Below, in pieces: positions 36,664 through 46,604 of a stretch of 64,000 bases of DNA; the stretch's first letter is position 1; each line of letters opens with the position of its first letter. The notes beneath the pieces are model-generated. The model saw only the letters and a list, made by a program, of their open reading frames with translations. It was not told the DNA's origin and did no database searches. A program made the translations under genes and the position numbers. This DNA comes from Roseibaca sp. Y0-43 (GTDB taxonomy: Bacteria > Pseudomonadota > Alphaproteobacteria > Rhodobacterales > Rhodobacteraceae). The stretch covers positions 62,001 through 126,000 of the forward strand of contig NZ_JAFMPR010000006.1 in the NCBI RefSeq assembly GCF_020667835.1, written 5' to 3'.

Positions 36664-37362
36664 ATGAGCTTTTCCCGCGCCATCAAGATCGCCCCGTCCA
36701 TCCTTGCCGCCGATTTCGCCAATTTCGGGGCCGAGTGCCGCGCGGTCGAGGACCAAGGCGCGGATTGGGTTCATGTCGACGTGATGGATGGCCATTTCGT
36801 CCCGAACCTGACCTTTGGCCCGGCCACCTGCGCCGCCATTCGCCCGCATATTCGCGGCGTGATGGATGTGCACCTGATGATCGCGCCGGTGGACCCTTAT
36901 ATCGACGGGTTTGCCAAGGCGGGTGCCGATGTCATTACCGCGCATATGGAAGCGGGGCCGCATATCCACCGCACGCTTCAGGCCATCCGTGCCAGCGGGG
37001 CCAAGGCCGGGTTGGCGCTGAACCCCGGCACTGGGCTGGACGGGGTGGAAAACCTGTTGGACCTGCTGGATCTGGTCTGCGTCATGACGGTGAACCCCGG
37101 CTTTGGCGGGCAAGCCTTCATCGACATGTCCGACAAGGTGCGCCGCCTGCGCGCGCTGATCGGCGAGCGCCCCATCCATATAGAGATCGACGGCGGCATC
37201 ACGCCCGCAACCGCGCCCATCATGGCGCGCGCAGGCGCGGATGTGCTGGTGGCGGGTTCTGCCGTGTTCAAGGGCGGCTCTGTCACCGACCCAGCCCCGT
37301 ATGGCGCGAATATCCGCGCCATTCGCAACGCCGCCGAAGCGGCCATCGGAACCATCGTCTGA
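36664..37362 (+). CDS. rpe: Ribulose-phosphate 3-epimerase
   Basis: TIM-barrel enzyme interconverting ribulose-5-phosphate and xylulose-5-phosphate in the pentose phosphate or Calvin cycle. The 232 residues contain KIAPSILAADFANFG, the metal ligands in WVHVDVMDGHFVPNLT and HLMIAPVDP, VNPGFGGQAFI, and the phosphate grip EIDGGITP with VAGSAVF. No other Calvin-cycle gene lies near. It leads a run with a redoxin, gph and a TDT transporter. Confidence 0.97.
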   Translation: MSFSRAIKIAPSILAADFANFGAECRAVEDQGADWVHVDVMDGHFVPNLTFGPATCAAIRPHIRGVMDVHLMIAPVDPYIDGFAKAGADVITAHMEAGPHIHRTLQAIRASGAKAGLALNPGTGLDGVENLLDLLDLVCVMTVNPGFGGQAFIDMSDKVRRLRALIGERPIHIEIDGGITPATAPIMARAGADVLVAGSAVFKGGSVTDPAPYGANIRAIRNAAEAAIGTIV

Positions 37363-37372
37363 GGAGGGTGCC

Positions 37373-37930
37373 ATGCCATCGCTGAACCCGCCCGTCTGCG
37401 ATTTCGGCTGGAAAGCGCCCGGCTTCAGCCTGCCCGCAACCGACGGCGCCACCTACAGCCTGTCGGACGTGGCCAGCCCCAAGGGCACCTTGGTGATGTT
37501 CATCTGCAACCACTGCCCCTATGTGCTGGTGGCGCTGGACCGCATTTTGCGCGACGCCCGAGAGTTGCAAGGCTTGGGCATTGGCGTGGCTGCGATATGC
37601 TCCAATGACGCGACCGCCTATCCCGACGATTCTTTCGAGAATATGGGCCGCATGGCGCGCGAGCGTGGCTTTCCCTTTCCCTACCTGCATGACGCCAGCC
37701 AAGACGTGGCCCGCGCATGGGGGGCGGTTTGCACACCGGATTTCTTTGGCCTGAATGCCGAAGGACGCCTGCAATACCGGGGCCGGCTGGATGCGGCGGG
37801 CCGCAACCCCGACATAACCGACGCGCCGCGAGAGCTGTTCGAGGCCATGCGCCAGATTGCCGAAACCGGCGCAGGCCCGCTCGAGCAGGTGGCATCCATC
37901 GGCTGTTCCATCAAGTGGAGAGAGGCATGA
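37373..37930 (+). CDS. Thioredoxin-fold redoxin protein
   Basis: A 185-residue AhpC/TSA-like thioredoxin-fold protein without a signal peptide, so likely cytoplasmic. The active-site region is MFICNHCPYVLVALDR, a CNHC motif at the start of the first helix where thioredoxins have CxxC. The cis-Pro loop is CTPDFFGL. It has GAGGAGG before ATG 37373, 11 bases after rpe, and overlaps gph by four bases. The substrate (peroxide or disulfide) is unknown. Confidence 0.88.
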   Translation: MPSLNPPVCDFGWKAPGFSLPATDGATYSLSDVASPKGTLVMFICNHCPYVLVALDRILRDARELQGLGIGVAAICSNDATAYPDDSFENMGRMARERGFPFPYLHDASQDVARAWGAVCTPDFFGLNAEGRLQYRGRLDAAGRNPDITDAPRELFEAMRQIAETGAGPLEQVASIGCSIKWREA

Positions 37931-38585
37931 CGCGCGCGGTTATCTTCGATCTGGACGGCACGCTCATCGACAGCGCACCCGACATTCACGCCGCCGCCAA
38001 TAACGTGCTGGCGGGCGAAGGTCTGCCGCTGGTCACGTTCGAGCAGTCGCGCGGCTTCATCGGGCGTGGTGCGCGCGTCTTTGTCGAACGGATGGAGCGC
38101 GCGGTCACGGGCGGGAACGACCCTGCACGCACCGATCATCTGCACAAGCGGTTCCTGCATTTCTACGAGCGCGCGCATGAGAACACGCGCATTTACCCGC
38201 ATGTCGAGGACACGCTGGCCGCCCTTGCCGGGGCCGGATACGCGCTTGGCCTGTGCACCAACAAGCCCAATGGCCCGACACGCGCGGTGCTGGCCCATCT
38301 GGGCTGGGACAAGCTGTTTTCGGTGGTGGTGGGCGGCGATAGCCTACCCGTGGCCAAGCCCGACCCCGCGCCGCTGATGGCCGTGGTCGAGGGGTTGGGG
38401 CTGAGATTGCCGCAGATCGTCTATATCGGCGATAGCGAGACCGATGCCGAAACTGCCCGCCGCGCAGGTGCGCGCTTTGGCCTTTATACCGAAGGCTATC
38501 GCCACGCCGCGCCCGAAGACATGTTCCATCATTTCCGTTTCAGCGATTACCGGCACCTGCCCGACCATCTGAAAGACCACGCCGC

Positions 38586-38589
<4 letters not shown>
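37927..38589 (+). CDS. gph: Phosphoglycolate phosphatase (HAD family)
   Basis: Removes phosphate from 2-phosphoglycolate, made by DNA repair or Rubisco oxygenation. The 220 residues show the HAD nucleophile motif VIFDLDGTLIDSAPD, motif II GLCTNKPN and the motif III/IV region VAKPDPAPL and IYIGDSETDAETA. Starts in the redoxin stop (ATGA) and ends in the next gene's start, so it is translationally coupled both ways. Substrate choice within HAD enzymes is an inference, supported by the rpe context. Confidence 0.9.
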
Positions 38590-41093
<2,504 letters not shown>

Positions 41094-41094
<1 letters not shown>

Positions 41095-41885
41095 TGATGC
41101 AAGCCTTGGCCGGGCTGACGCTGTTCGATGGCCCTGCCAGCCTGATCGCGGCCTGCGTCGCGGTGTTTCTGGTGGGCCTGTCCAAAGGCGGGCTTGGCGG
41201 GGCCTTCGCCCTGCTGGGCGTGCCCATCCTGTCGCTGACCATGTCGCCGGTGCAAGCTGCGGCGCTGTTGCTGCCGGTGCTGCTGACGATGGATGCGGTG
41301 GGCCTGTGGACATGGCGTGGCTGGTTCGACCGGGCGACGCTACAGCATTTGTTGCCGGGCGCGGCCTTGGGCATCGGCATCGGCTGGCTGACCGCCGCTT
41401 ATACGCCCGAATCCGTCGTGCGCCTGTTGGTCGGCGTGGTGGCCCTTGGCTTTATCGCGCGCCTTGTGCTGACACGCGGGGCGGGACCGGCGGCCACCAA
41501 GGGGCAAAGCCCGGCGCGTGGCACCTTCTGGGGCGGCATCGCGGGCTTCACCAGTTTCGTGGCCCATGCGGGTGGCCCGCCCTTTCAGGTCTACACCCTG
41601 CCGCTAAAGCTGGACCCGCGCCTTTACACCGGCACCAGCGTTGTCTTTTTCGCCGTCGTGAATGTGGTCAAACTGGTGCCCTATGCGGCGCTTGGCCAAT
41701 TCACCGCCGCAACGCTGACCAGCGCGCTGGTCATGCTGCCGCTGGCCGTCATCTCGACCCTGATGGGGGCCGCCGTGGTCAAGCGGATGCGGGCAGAGGT
41801 GTTCTATCCGGTGATGTATGTCATGGTGGCCATCGTGGGCATCAAACTGGTCTATGACGGGCTGAACGCCCTGATGACTGGATAA
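41094..41885 (+). CDS. TauE/SafE-family sulfite exporter-like permease
   Basis: A 263-residue inner-membrane protein with two homologous halves. The first half contains ACVAVFLVGLSKGGLGGAFA and GVPILSLTMSPVQAAALLLP; the second has GFTSFVAHAGGPPFQVYTLP, the typical AHAGGPP motif. Members move sulfite, sulfoacetate or related anions; substrate unknown. It starts in the guaB stop and is followed by the cupin gene after 12 bases. Confidence 0.9.
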
Positions 41886-41897
41886 AAGGACAGGGAC

Positions 41898-42329
41898 ATG
41901 ACCACCGCCACCGACCTGATTGCCCGCTTCGGGCTGACGCCGCACCCCGAAGGCGGCTGGTATCGCCAGACATGGATCGCAGAGGCCGCACCGGGCGCGC
42001 GCCCGGCGGGCACGGCCATCCTGTTCTTGCTGCAAGCAGGCGAAAGCAGCCATTGGCACAAGGTCGACGCGGCCGAGATCTGGCATTTCCACGCAGGCGC
42101 GCCCTTGGCGCTGGACATGGCCGCGACCGATGCGGGGCCGGCCACCCGCACGGTCTTGGGCAATGCGGCCGAGGGCCATGCGCCCCAGGCCATCGTGCCG
42201 CCCGATCACTGGCAAGCGGCGCGTAGCCTGGGGGATTGGTCGCTGGTGGGGTGCACCGTCTCGCCCGCGTTCCGCTTCGACGGCTTCACCCTTGCGCCCA
42301 AGGGGTTCGACATCCCGCGCAGCATGTGA
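41898..42329 (+). CDS. DUF985 cupin-fold protein
   Basis: A 143-residue single-domain cupin. Family features are [34 protein letters not shown] and the later [20 protein letters not shown]. The ESSHWHKVD and EIWHFHAG segments supply His residues that could bind a metal. The function of the family is not established; some members act on nucleotide-sugar-like compounds. It has AAAAGGACAGGG before the start. The rplS promoter begins eight bases after its stop. Confidence 0.85.
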   Translation: MTTATDLIARFGLTPHPEGGWYRQTWIAEAAPGARPAGTAILFLLQAGESSHWHKVDAAEIWHFHAGAPLALDMAATDAGPATRTVLGNAAEGHAPQAIVPPDHWQAARSLGDWSLVGCTVSPAFRFDGFTLAPKGFDIPRSM

Positions 42330-42337
42330 CGCCGCGC

Positions 42338-42366
42338 TTGACGGCGCGCAAGACAGCGCCTATACG
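42338..42366 (+). promoter_or_regulatory. Sigma-70-type promoter for rplS-rpmE
   Basis: A -35 TTGACG (42338-42343) and -10 TATACG (42361-42366) are separated by exactly 17 bases, a near-consensus housekeeping promoter. The expected start near 42373 leaves a leader of almost 200 bases before rplS. Confidence 0.65.
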
Positions 42367-42509
42367 CCGCGCTGTCATACCCGGATTCGGGTCATGGCCT
42401 GTTGGCGCGTGACACCCCACAGCTTCGGTTGGGGACAGGCGGGCCAGCGGCACGGACCAATACGTTTGGGCATTCTCTGGCGGGCGCGACATGCGGACCC
42501 GGTCGAAGA

Positions 42510-42521
42510 CCAGAGCTCTGG
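42510..42521. other. Perfect palindrome in the rplS leader
   Basis: CCAGAGCTCTGG is a perfect 12-base palindrome 49 bases before the rplS start; with flanking pairs it can form a stem. Other short inverted repeats (ACCCGGATTCGGGT; CCCCA...TGGGG) are in the same leader. A role in L19 autoregulation is speculation. Confidence 0.35.
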
Positions 42522-42570
42522 CCAGCCTCATCAAGACGTGGGCAAACCACGAGACATGAAAGGACATGCG

Positions 42571-42951
42571 ATGAACCTGATCGCACAGCTGGAAGCCGAG
42601 CAGATCGCTGCTCTGGGCAAGACCATCCCCGATTTCAAGGCCGGCGACACCATCCGCGTTGGCTACAAAGTGACCGAAGGCACCCGCTCGCGCGTGCAGG
42701 CCTTTGAAGGCGTCTGCATCAGCCGCCGTCATGGCACTGGCATTGCTGCCTCGTTCACCGTGCGCAAAATCTCTTTCGGTGAAGGCGTGGAACGTATCTT
42801 CCCGCTCTATTCCACCAATATCGACAGCATCGAAGTGGTCCGCCGTGGCCGCGTGCGCCGCGCGAAACTGTACTTCCTGCGCGATCGTCGCGGCAAGTCG
42901 GCGCGTATCGTCGAGAAGACCAACTATCGTCCGTTGACCGACAAAGCCTGA
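42571..42951 (+). CDS. rplS: Large-subunit ribosomal protein L19
   Basis: Located at the 30S-50S interface. The 126-residue protein begins [17 protein letters not shown] and contains [60 protein letters not shown] and [20 protein letters not shown], all diagnostic. The usual rpsP-rimM-trmD neighbours are missing; here it has its own promoter and is followed by rpmE after 11 bases, which fits Rhodobacterales. Confidence 0.98.
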   Translation: MNLIAQLEAEQIAALGKTIPDFKAGDTIRVGYKVTEGTRSRVQAFEGVCISRRHGTGIAASFTVRKISFGEGVERIFPLYSTNIDSIEVVRRGRVRRAKLYFLRDRRGKSARIVEKTNYRPLTDKA

Positions 42952-42962
42952 GGAGCGCGACC

Positions 42963-43184
42963 ATGAAAGCTGATACGCATCCCGATTACCACCTGATCAA
43001 CGTCAAGATGACCGATGGCACGGTCGTCCAGATGAAATCGACCTGGGGCGCAGAGGGTGACACCCTTGCGCTGGACATCGACCCGACCGTGCACCCGGCC
43101 TGGACCGGCGGCAGCACCCGCCTGATGGATGCCGGCGGCCGCGTGTCGAAGTTCAAGAACAAATACGCAGGTCTGGGCTTCTAA
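42963..43184 (+). CDS. rpmE: Large-subunit ribosomal protein L31, zinc-free form
   Basis: A 73-residue L31 starting [20 protein letters not shown], with [10 protein letters not shown] at the end. It contains no cysteine at all, so it is the type without the zinc ribbon. It is cotranscribed with rplS and followed by a strong intrinsic terminator. Confidence 0.95.
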   Translation: MKADTHPDYHLINVKMTDGTVVQMKSTWGAEGDTLALDIDPTVHPAWTGGSTRLMDAGGRVSKFKNKYAGLGF

Positions 43185-43204
43185 GCCTTGTCCATCCCGT
43201 ATCG

Positions 43205-43239
43205 AAGGGCGCAAGGGCATCTGCCTTTGCGCCCTTTTT
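43205..43239 (+). terminator. Intrinsic terminator after rpmE
   Basis: AAGGGCGCAA (43205-43214) pairs with TTGCGCCCTT (43227-43236), the stem continues through a G-T and GGC/GCC with an ATCT loop, and a run of T follows. A textbook strong terminator, 20 bases after the rpmE stop. Confidence 0.95.
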
Positions 43240-43320
43240 CTTTGGCATCAACGGCTTGGTGCCCGCTTGCACCCGCGCGCGCCCCGTCATAGATGTGCAG
43301 CGAACAGGCGGGGAACAAAC

Positions 43321-44130
43321 GTGACGCATATCATCACCATCGGCAATGAAAAGGGCGGCTCTGGCAAATCGACCATGTCGATGCATGTGTCGGTGGCGCT
43401 GGCCCGGATGGGGTGGCGCGTGGCGGCGATGGATCTGGACCTGCGCCAGCTCAGCTTTGGCCGCTATATCGAGAACCGGCGCAATTTCATCGCCAAGACC
43501 GGGGCCGACCTGCCCAGCCCGCATTTCATGGCCCTGCCCGATCTGGACCCTGCCAGCGTGCCAGACGGCGCGCAACTGGCCGATCTGCGGATGAGCGCGG
43601 TGCTGGAGCAGGTGCAGGGCTGGGCCGATTTCCTGCTGATCGACTGCCCCGGCTCGCATACCCGCTACAGCCAGTTCGCGCATTCGGTGGCCGATACGCT
43701 GATTACGCCCATCAACGACAGCTTCATCGACTTCGACCTCTTGGCGCGCACCGACCCCGACACGGGCCGCGTTCTGTCGCCCTCGATCTATTCCGAGATG
43801 GTCTGGAAAGCCCGTCAGACCCGCGCCGAGGCAGGGCTGCGGCCCATGGACTGGATCGTGCTGCGCAACCGTCTGGGCACCACCGCGATGCACAACAAGC
43901 GCCGCGTGGGCCGCGCCTTGGAACAGTTGTCCAAGCGCATCGGGTTTCGCATAGCGCCGGGGTTCAGCGAGCGGGTCGTCTTTCGAGAGCTGTTTCCCAA
44001 AGGCCTGACGCTGCTGGACCTGAAGGATGTCGGCGGCGAGACGATGAACATGTCCCATATCGCCGCCCGCCAAGAGCTGCGCGATCTGCTAAGCGCGCTG
44101 GCCCTGCCACAGGTCGAGGTCAGTGTCTGA
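43321..44130 (+). CDS. mipZ: Division-plane positioning ATPase MipZ
   Basis: ParA/MinD-like ATPase that forms a gradient from ParB-bound origins and keeps FtsZ off the poles. The 269 residues include the deviant Walker A IGNEKGGSGKST (residues 7-18), AMDLDLRQLSFGRYIENRR, LLIDCPGSHTRYSQF, ITPINDSFIDFDLLA and MDWIVLRNRLGTT; these MipZ-specific phrases separate it from plasmid ParA. The start is GTG 43321 with GGGGA upstream; ATG starts further up lie in the rpmE gene. No parB is nearby, as usual. Confidence 0.95.
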   Translation: MTHIITIGNEKGGSGKSTMSMHVSVALARMGWRVAAMDLDLRQLSFGRYIENRRNFIAKTGADLPSPHFMALPDLDPASVPDGAQLADLRMSAVLEQVQGWADFLLIDCPGSHTRYSQFAHSVADTLITPINDSFIDFDLLARTDPDTGRVLSPSIYSEMVWKARQTRAEAGLRPMDWIVLRNRLGTTAMHNKRRVGRALEQLSKRIGFRIAPGFSERVVFRELFPKGLTLLDLKDVGGETMNMSHIAARQELRDLLSALALPQVEVSV

Positions 44131-44272
44131 TATGCCCGCGCGGCGGGAGCGCCTCGTCGCGGGCCGATTCGAGCGCGTCAAAGCGCTCGCTCAGGCGGCG
44201 GGGCAGCCCGGTAATGGACAGGAACGTATCCAGTGCCAGCGAATTCCGGGCGATCTGCAAGGTCGATTTCAT
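44120..44272 (-). CDS. Small hypothetical protein (50 residues) opposite the end of mipZ
   Basis: Reads MKSTLQIARNSLALDTFLSI then a charged helix (RLSERFDALESARDEALPPR) and ends HIRH. It has GAGG eight bases upstream, strongly GC-biased third positions, and an upstream perfect palindrome (GCGTTA-N8-TAACGC). Its last 11 bases overlap mipZ. It is probably a real small gene, but I know no family and homologues were not searched. Confidence 0.5.
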   Translation of the reverse strand: MKSTLQIARNSLALDTFLSITGLPRRLSERFDALESARDEALPPRGHIRH

Positions 44273-44295
44273 GGTCTCTGCCTCGTTGCGTTTAT

Positions 44296-44315
44296 GCGTT
44301 AACCTTCGCTAACGC
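44296..44315. promoter_or_regulatory. Inverted repeat GCGTTA-N8-TAACGC
   Basis: Perfect 6-base arms, 24 bases upstream of the 50-residue gene's start. It includes TTAA and TAA motifs that recall CtrA half-sites, but the TTAA spacing is six and not seven bases, so a CtrA call is not supported. Confidence 0.35.
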
Positions 44316-44402
44316 AGCGGGCCAGAATGGGGCGAGGGCAAGGTAATTCCGGTCGCGTCCGGGGTGTTTTCAGGGCCGCATCACAGACCTGCCCGATTTG
44401 CG

Positions 44403-44425
44403 GCGCGGTTGCGCCCAAACCGCGC
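44403..44425. other. Hairpin after the NYN nuclease gene
   Basis: GCGCGGTT (44403-44410) and AACCGCGC (44418-44425) pair around a seven-base loop, 28 bases past the stop of the minus-strand NYN gene. No U tract is present on that strand, so it is a weak terminator candidate. Confidence 0.35.
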
Positions 44426-44452
44426 AAGCGGCGGGGCCGGGCGCGGTGCCGG

Positions 44453-44992
44453 TCAGGCCGCGCGCTTGTCCTTGGGCAGATCCAGCCACAGTTTGCCGCC
44501 GTCATAGCCGCCCCGCACCCGGAAATCGGGCTGTTGCAACTCGGGAAACTCGGCTTCCCAGTCGCGAAACCGGTCCTGCGACACGACCCGCCCCCCGAAT
44601 TCGCGCGCGGCGCGCAGGATCATCGGGTCGGCGGGTTCGCCCTTGGGCACGACCATCACCTGCTCATGCGGCAAGCCAAGGCGTTTGGCCAGCTTGTAAT
44701 GGTTGCGGTAGCGCCCTTCCAGCTTGTAGCCGGCATTGGCGTCGAAGATGACACCGGGCGTGTAGCCCTGTGCCTGCAAACGAGTGATCACGGCGCGCAC
44801 GGGGTCTATGCTGGGCGTATTGTCGCGCCAGTGCATGACGTTAGAGCCATCGACCAGGATGAACCGCTCTCCCACTCTGCCGCGCGGGCGCTTTCGCCGC
44901 ACAAGCCATAGGCCGACAAGGCAAAGAAGCCCTAGGAATGCCAGCTCTGGCCAATAGGGGGTCAGATTCGAAACAAGCTGGGTAATGGTCAT
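44453..44992 (-). CDS. Membrane-anchored NYN (Zc3h12a/PIN-like) ribonuclease-domain protein
   Basis: A 179-residue protein with one N-terminal transmembrane helix (WPELAFLGLLCLVGLWLV, about 14-31), a basic stretch (RRKRPRGR) and a NYN domain. Acidic residues of the nuclease centre are visible: ILVDGSNVMHW (Asp48), VIFDANAGY, PADPMILRAAREF and VSQDRFRDWE. NYN/PIN domains cut RNA; this one is presumably tethered to the inner face of the membrane. Targets are unknown. It is 60 bases after the YqgE gene on the same strand. Confidence 0.82.
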   Translation of the reverse strand: MTITQLVSNLTPYWPELAFLGLLCLVGLWLVRRKRPRGRVGERFILVDGSNVMHWRDNTPSIDPVRAVITRLQAQGYTPGVIFDANAGYKLEGRYRNHYKLAKRLGLPHEQVMVVPKGEPADPMILRAAREFGGRVVSQDRFRDWEAEFPELQQPDFRVRGGYDGGKLWLDLPKDKRAA

Positions 44993-45052
44993 TGGAAATC
45001 GGTCCGTCGCAATCCTGAGTTGCGCCTTTGCTAAGACGGAAATGCGGCGGAA

Positions 45053-45646
45053 TTAGGCCCGGCCGGGCGTGGAGGACAACAAACGCGGATCGACCCCGAT
45101 ACGGTCCAGCGCCGCGGCCCAGATACGGTCGGGCGGGGTGTGGTAAAGCAGGGTCGGGCAGGCCGGGCAGGTCAGCCAACCGCCCGCGCGCAACTCGTCT
45201 TCCAACTGCCCCGGTCCCCAGCCGGAATAGCCCAGTGCCAACCGCACCTCTGCCGGACCTTGGCCGCGCGCGATCTGCGCCAGAATATCCATCGACGTGC
45301 TCAGCGCGGCGAAGTCCGTGACGCTCAGGATGGTATCGGTGACGAACACATCGGGCGTGTGCAAGACGAACCCGCGCGAGGTCTCGACCGGACCGCCGAA
45401 AAACACCGGGTCATCCGCCTGCACCGGCGCATCGCCCAAGCCGCTATGCGCCCCGTGCAGCGGCACGTCCAGCGATTGCAGCAGCGCCCCGAAGGCCAGA
45501 TCGGGCAAGGGTTTGTTCACGATCAAGCCCATCGCCCCTTCATCGGAATGCGCACATAGGAACACCACGGAATGCGAAAACCGGGGGTCCGGCATTCCGG
45601 GCATGGCGATCAGGAAGGTTCCGCTCAGGCTGGTGGCGTCGGTCAT
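45053..45646 (-). CDS. YqgE/AlgH-family protein
   Basis: A 197-residue protein with the family marks SLSGTFLIAMPGMPDPRFSH, FLCAHSDEGAMGLIVNKPL, DPVFFGGPVETSRGFVLHT and LALGYSGWGPGQLEDELRAG. The name AlgH comes from alginate regulation in Pseudomonas, but the biochemical role is unsettled; no alginate genes are here. It is divergent from the DsbD-N-like gene and upstream of the NYN gene. Confidence 0.93.
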   Translation of the reverse strand: MTDATSLSGTFLIAMPGMPDPRFSHSVVFLCAHSDEGAMGLIVNKPLPDLAFGALLQSLDVPLHGAHSGLGDAPVQADDPVFFGGPVETSRGFVLHTPDVFVTDTILSVTDFAALSTSMDILAQIARGQGPAEVRLALGYSGWGPGQLEDELRAGGWLTCPACPTLLYHTPPDRIWAAALDRIGVDPRLLSSTPGRA

Positions 45647-45750
45647 GGCATCAGAATGCCCCAGCGCCGGGGGGCTTGCCTAGCCCCTGTCGCGGCGTCT
45701 GGTGCTGCCTTTGCGCCACGACACGGGTCTCTCGCCGGAATGTGACTTTC

Positions 45751-45766
45751 ATTCTGCAATCAGAAT
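45751..45766. promoter_or_regulatory. Inverted repeat ATTCTG-CAAT-CAGAAT
   Basis: Perfect 6-base arms right at the possible starts of the DsbD-N-like gene (ATG 45765, 45771 or 45783) and 105 bases upstream of the divergent yqgE start. It could be an operator or a hairpin that hides the upstream ATGs. Confidence 0.3.
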
Positions 45767-45782
45767 GGGGATGACAGATGTC

Positions 45783-46604
45783 ATGTCAGTCAGGAAATCC
45801 ATAGTCAGCGCGATATTGGGGGCGGCCCTCTGGGCGACCTCGCCCGCCCACGCGCAAGCCCCGCGCCCCGCCGATATTGTCGCCGCCGAAATCCGCCCCG
45901 GCTGGCGCACGGATCAGGGCACCATCATGGCCGCCGTCCATCTGCGCTTGGCGCGCGATTGGATCACCTATTGGCGCCATCCGGGCGAGAGCGGCATCGC
46001 GCCCCGGCTGGACCTGTCAGGGTCCGGCAATCTGGCAGGCGCGCGACTGCATTGGCCCGCGCCGCGCCTGTTTACCAAGGCGGGCTTTCTGAGCATCGGC
46101 TATGCAGATGAGCTGGTCCTGCCGCTGGAGTTGACACCAGCGCGGGCAGGCCAGCCGATTGACCTGCGCGCGGCGCTGAGCATTGGCGTATGCGACGACG
46201 TGTGCATCCCGGTGGACATGACTTTCGACATGGCGCTGGACGGGCGCGGCGGTTTCGACCGCACCATTGCCCGCGCGCTGGACAGTCGCCCGCAAACCGC
46301 GCGCGCGGCTGGGCTGTCGGATGTGTCTTGCGATGTGGCCCCCGCCCGCAAGGGAATGCAGCTCTCGGCGCATTGGACCATGCCGCAACGCTCTGGTCAG
46401 GAATTCATGCTGCTGGAAATGCCGGGCAATGTCTGGCGGGTGCAAACGCTGCCGTCAACGCGCGCGGGCGGGCAAGTCACGGGCCAAGCGCTTTTGCGCG
46501 CCCGCAAAGGGCAGACCGCCGCCATCGACCGCAGCGCGATCCGCATGACGCTGATTACCGCCAACGGCACCTATGAGCATCAGGGCTGTTCGCTGACCCG
46601 CTGA
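45783..46604 (+). CDS. Periplasmic protein with DsbD N-terminal-like domain
   Basis: A 273-residue secreted protein: signal peptide KSIVSAILGAALWATSPAHA, then a beta-rich domain like the N-terminal (thiol-exchange) domain of DsbD. Two cysteines in IGVCDDVCIPVDM correspond to the region of the DsbD redox pair; another Cys is near SDVSCDVAP and one at the end (QGCSLTR). The membrane and thioredoxin domains of DsbD are absent, so it needs a partner elsewhere. Start is uncertain: in-frame ATGs occur at 45765, 45771 and 45783, none with a good ribosome site; 45783 gives the cleanest signal peptide. Its end overlaps the convergent RND gene by 25 bases. Confidence 0.8.
   Translation: MSVRKSIVSAILGAALWATSPAHAQAPRPADIVAAEIRPGWRTDQGTIMAAVHLRLARDWITYWRHPGESGIAPRLDLSGSGNLAGARLHWPAPRLFTKAGFLSIGYADELVLPLELTPARAGQPIDLRAALSIGVCDDVCIPVDMTFDMALDGRGGFDRTIARALDSRPQTARAAGLSDVSCDVAPARKGMQLSAHWTMPQRSGQEFMLLEMPGNVWRVQTLPSTRAGGQVTGQALLRARKGQTAAIDRSAIRMTLITANGTYEHQGCSLTR

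Noticed and set aside
42130-42951. A long N-terminal extension of ribosomal protein L19
   Set aside because: The frame is open into the cupin gene, but the L19 family start and a ribosome site are at 42571, after a consensus promoter.
44296-44315. CtrA binding site
   Set aside because: TTAA-like halves are present, but the spacing is six bases and not seven, and one half is imperfect. Kept only as an unassigned palindrome.
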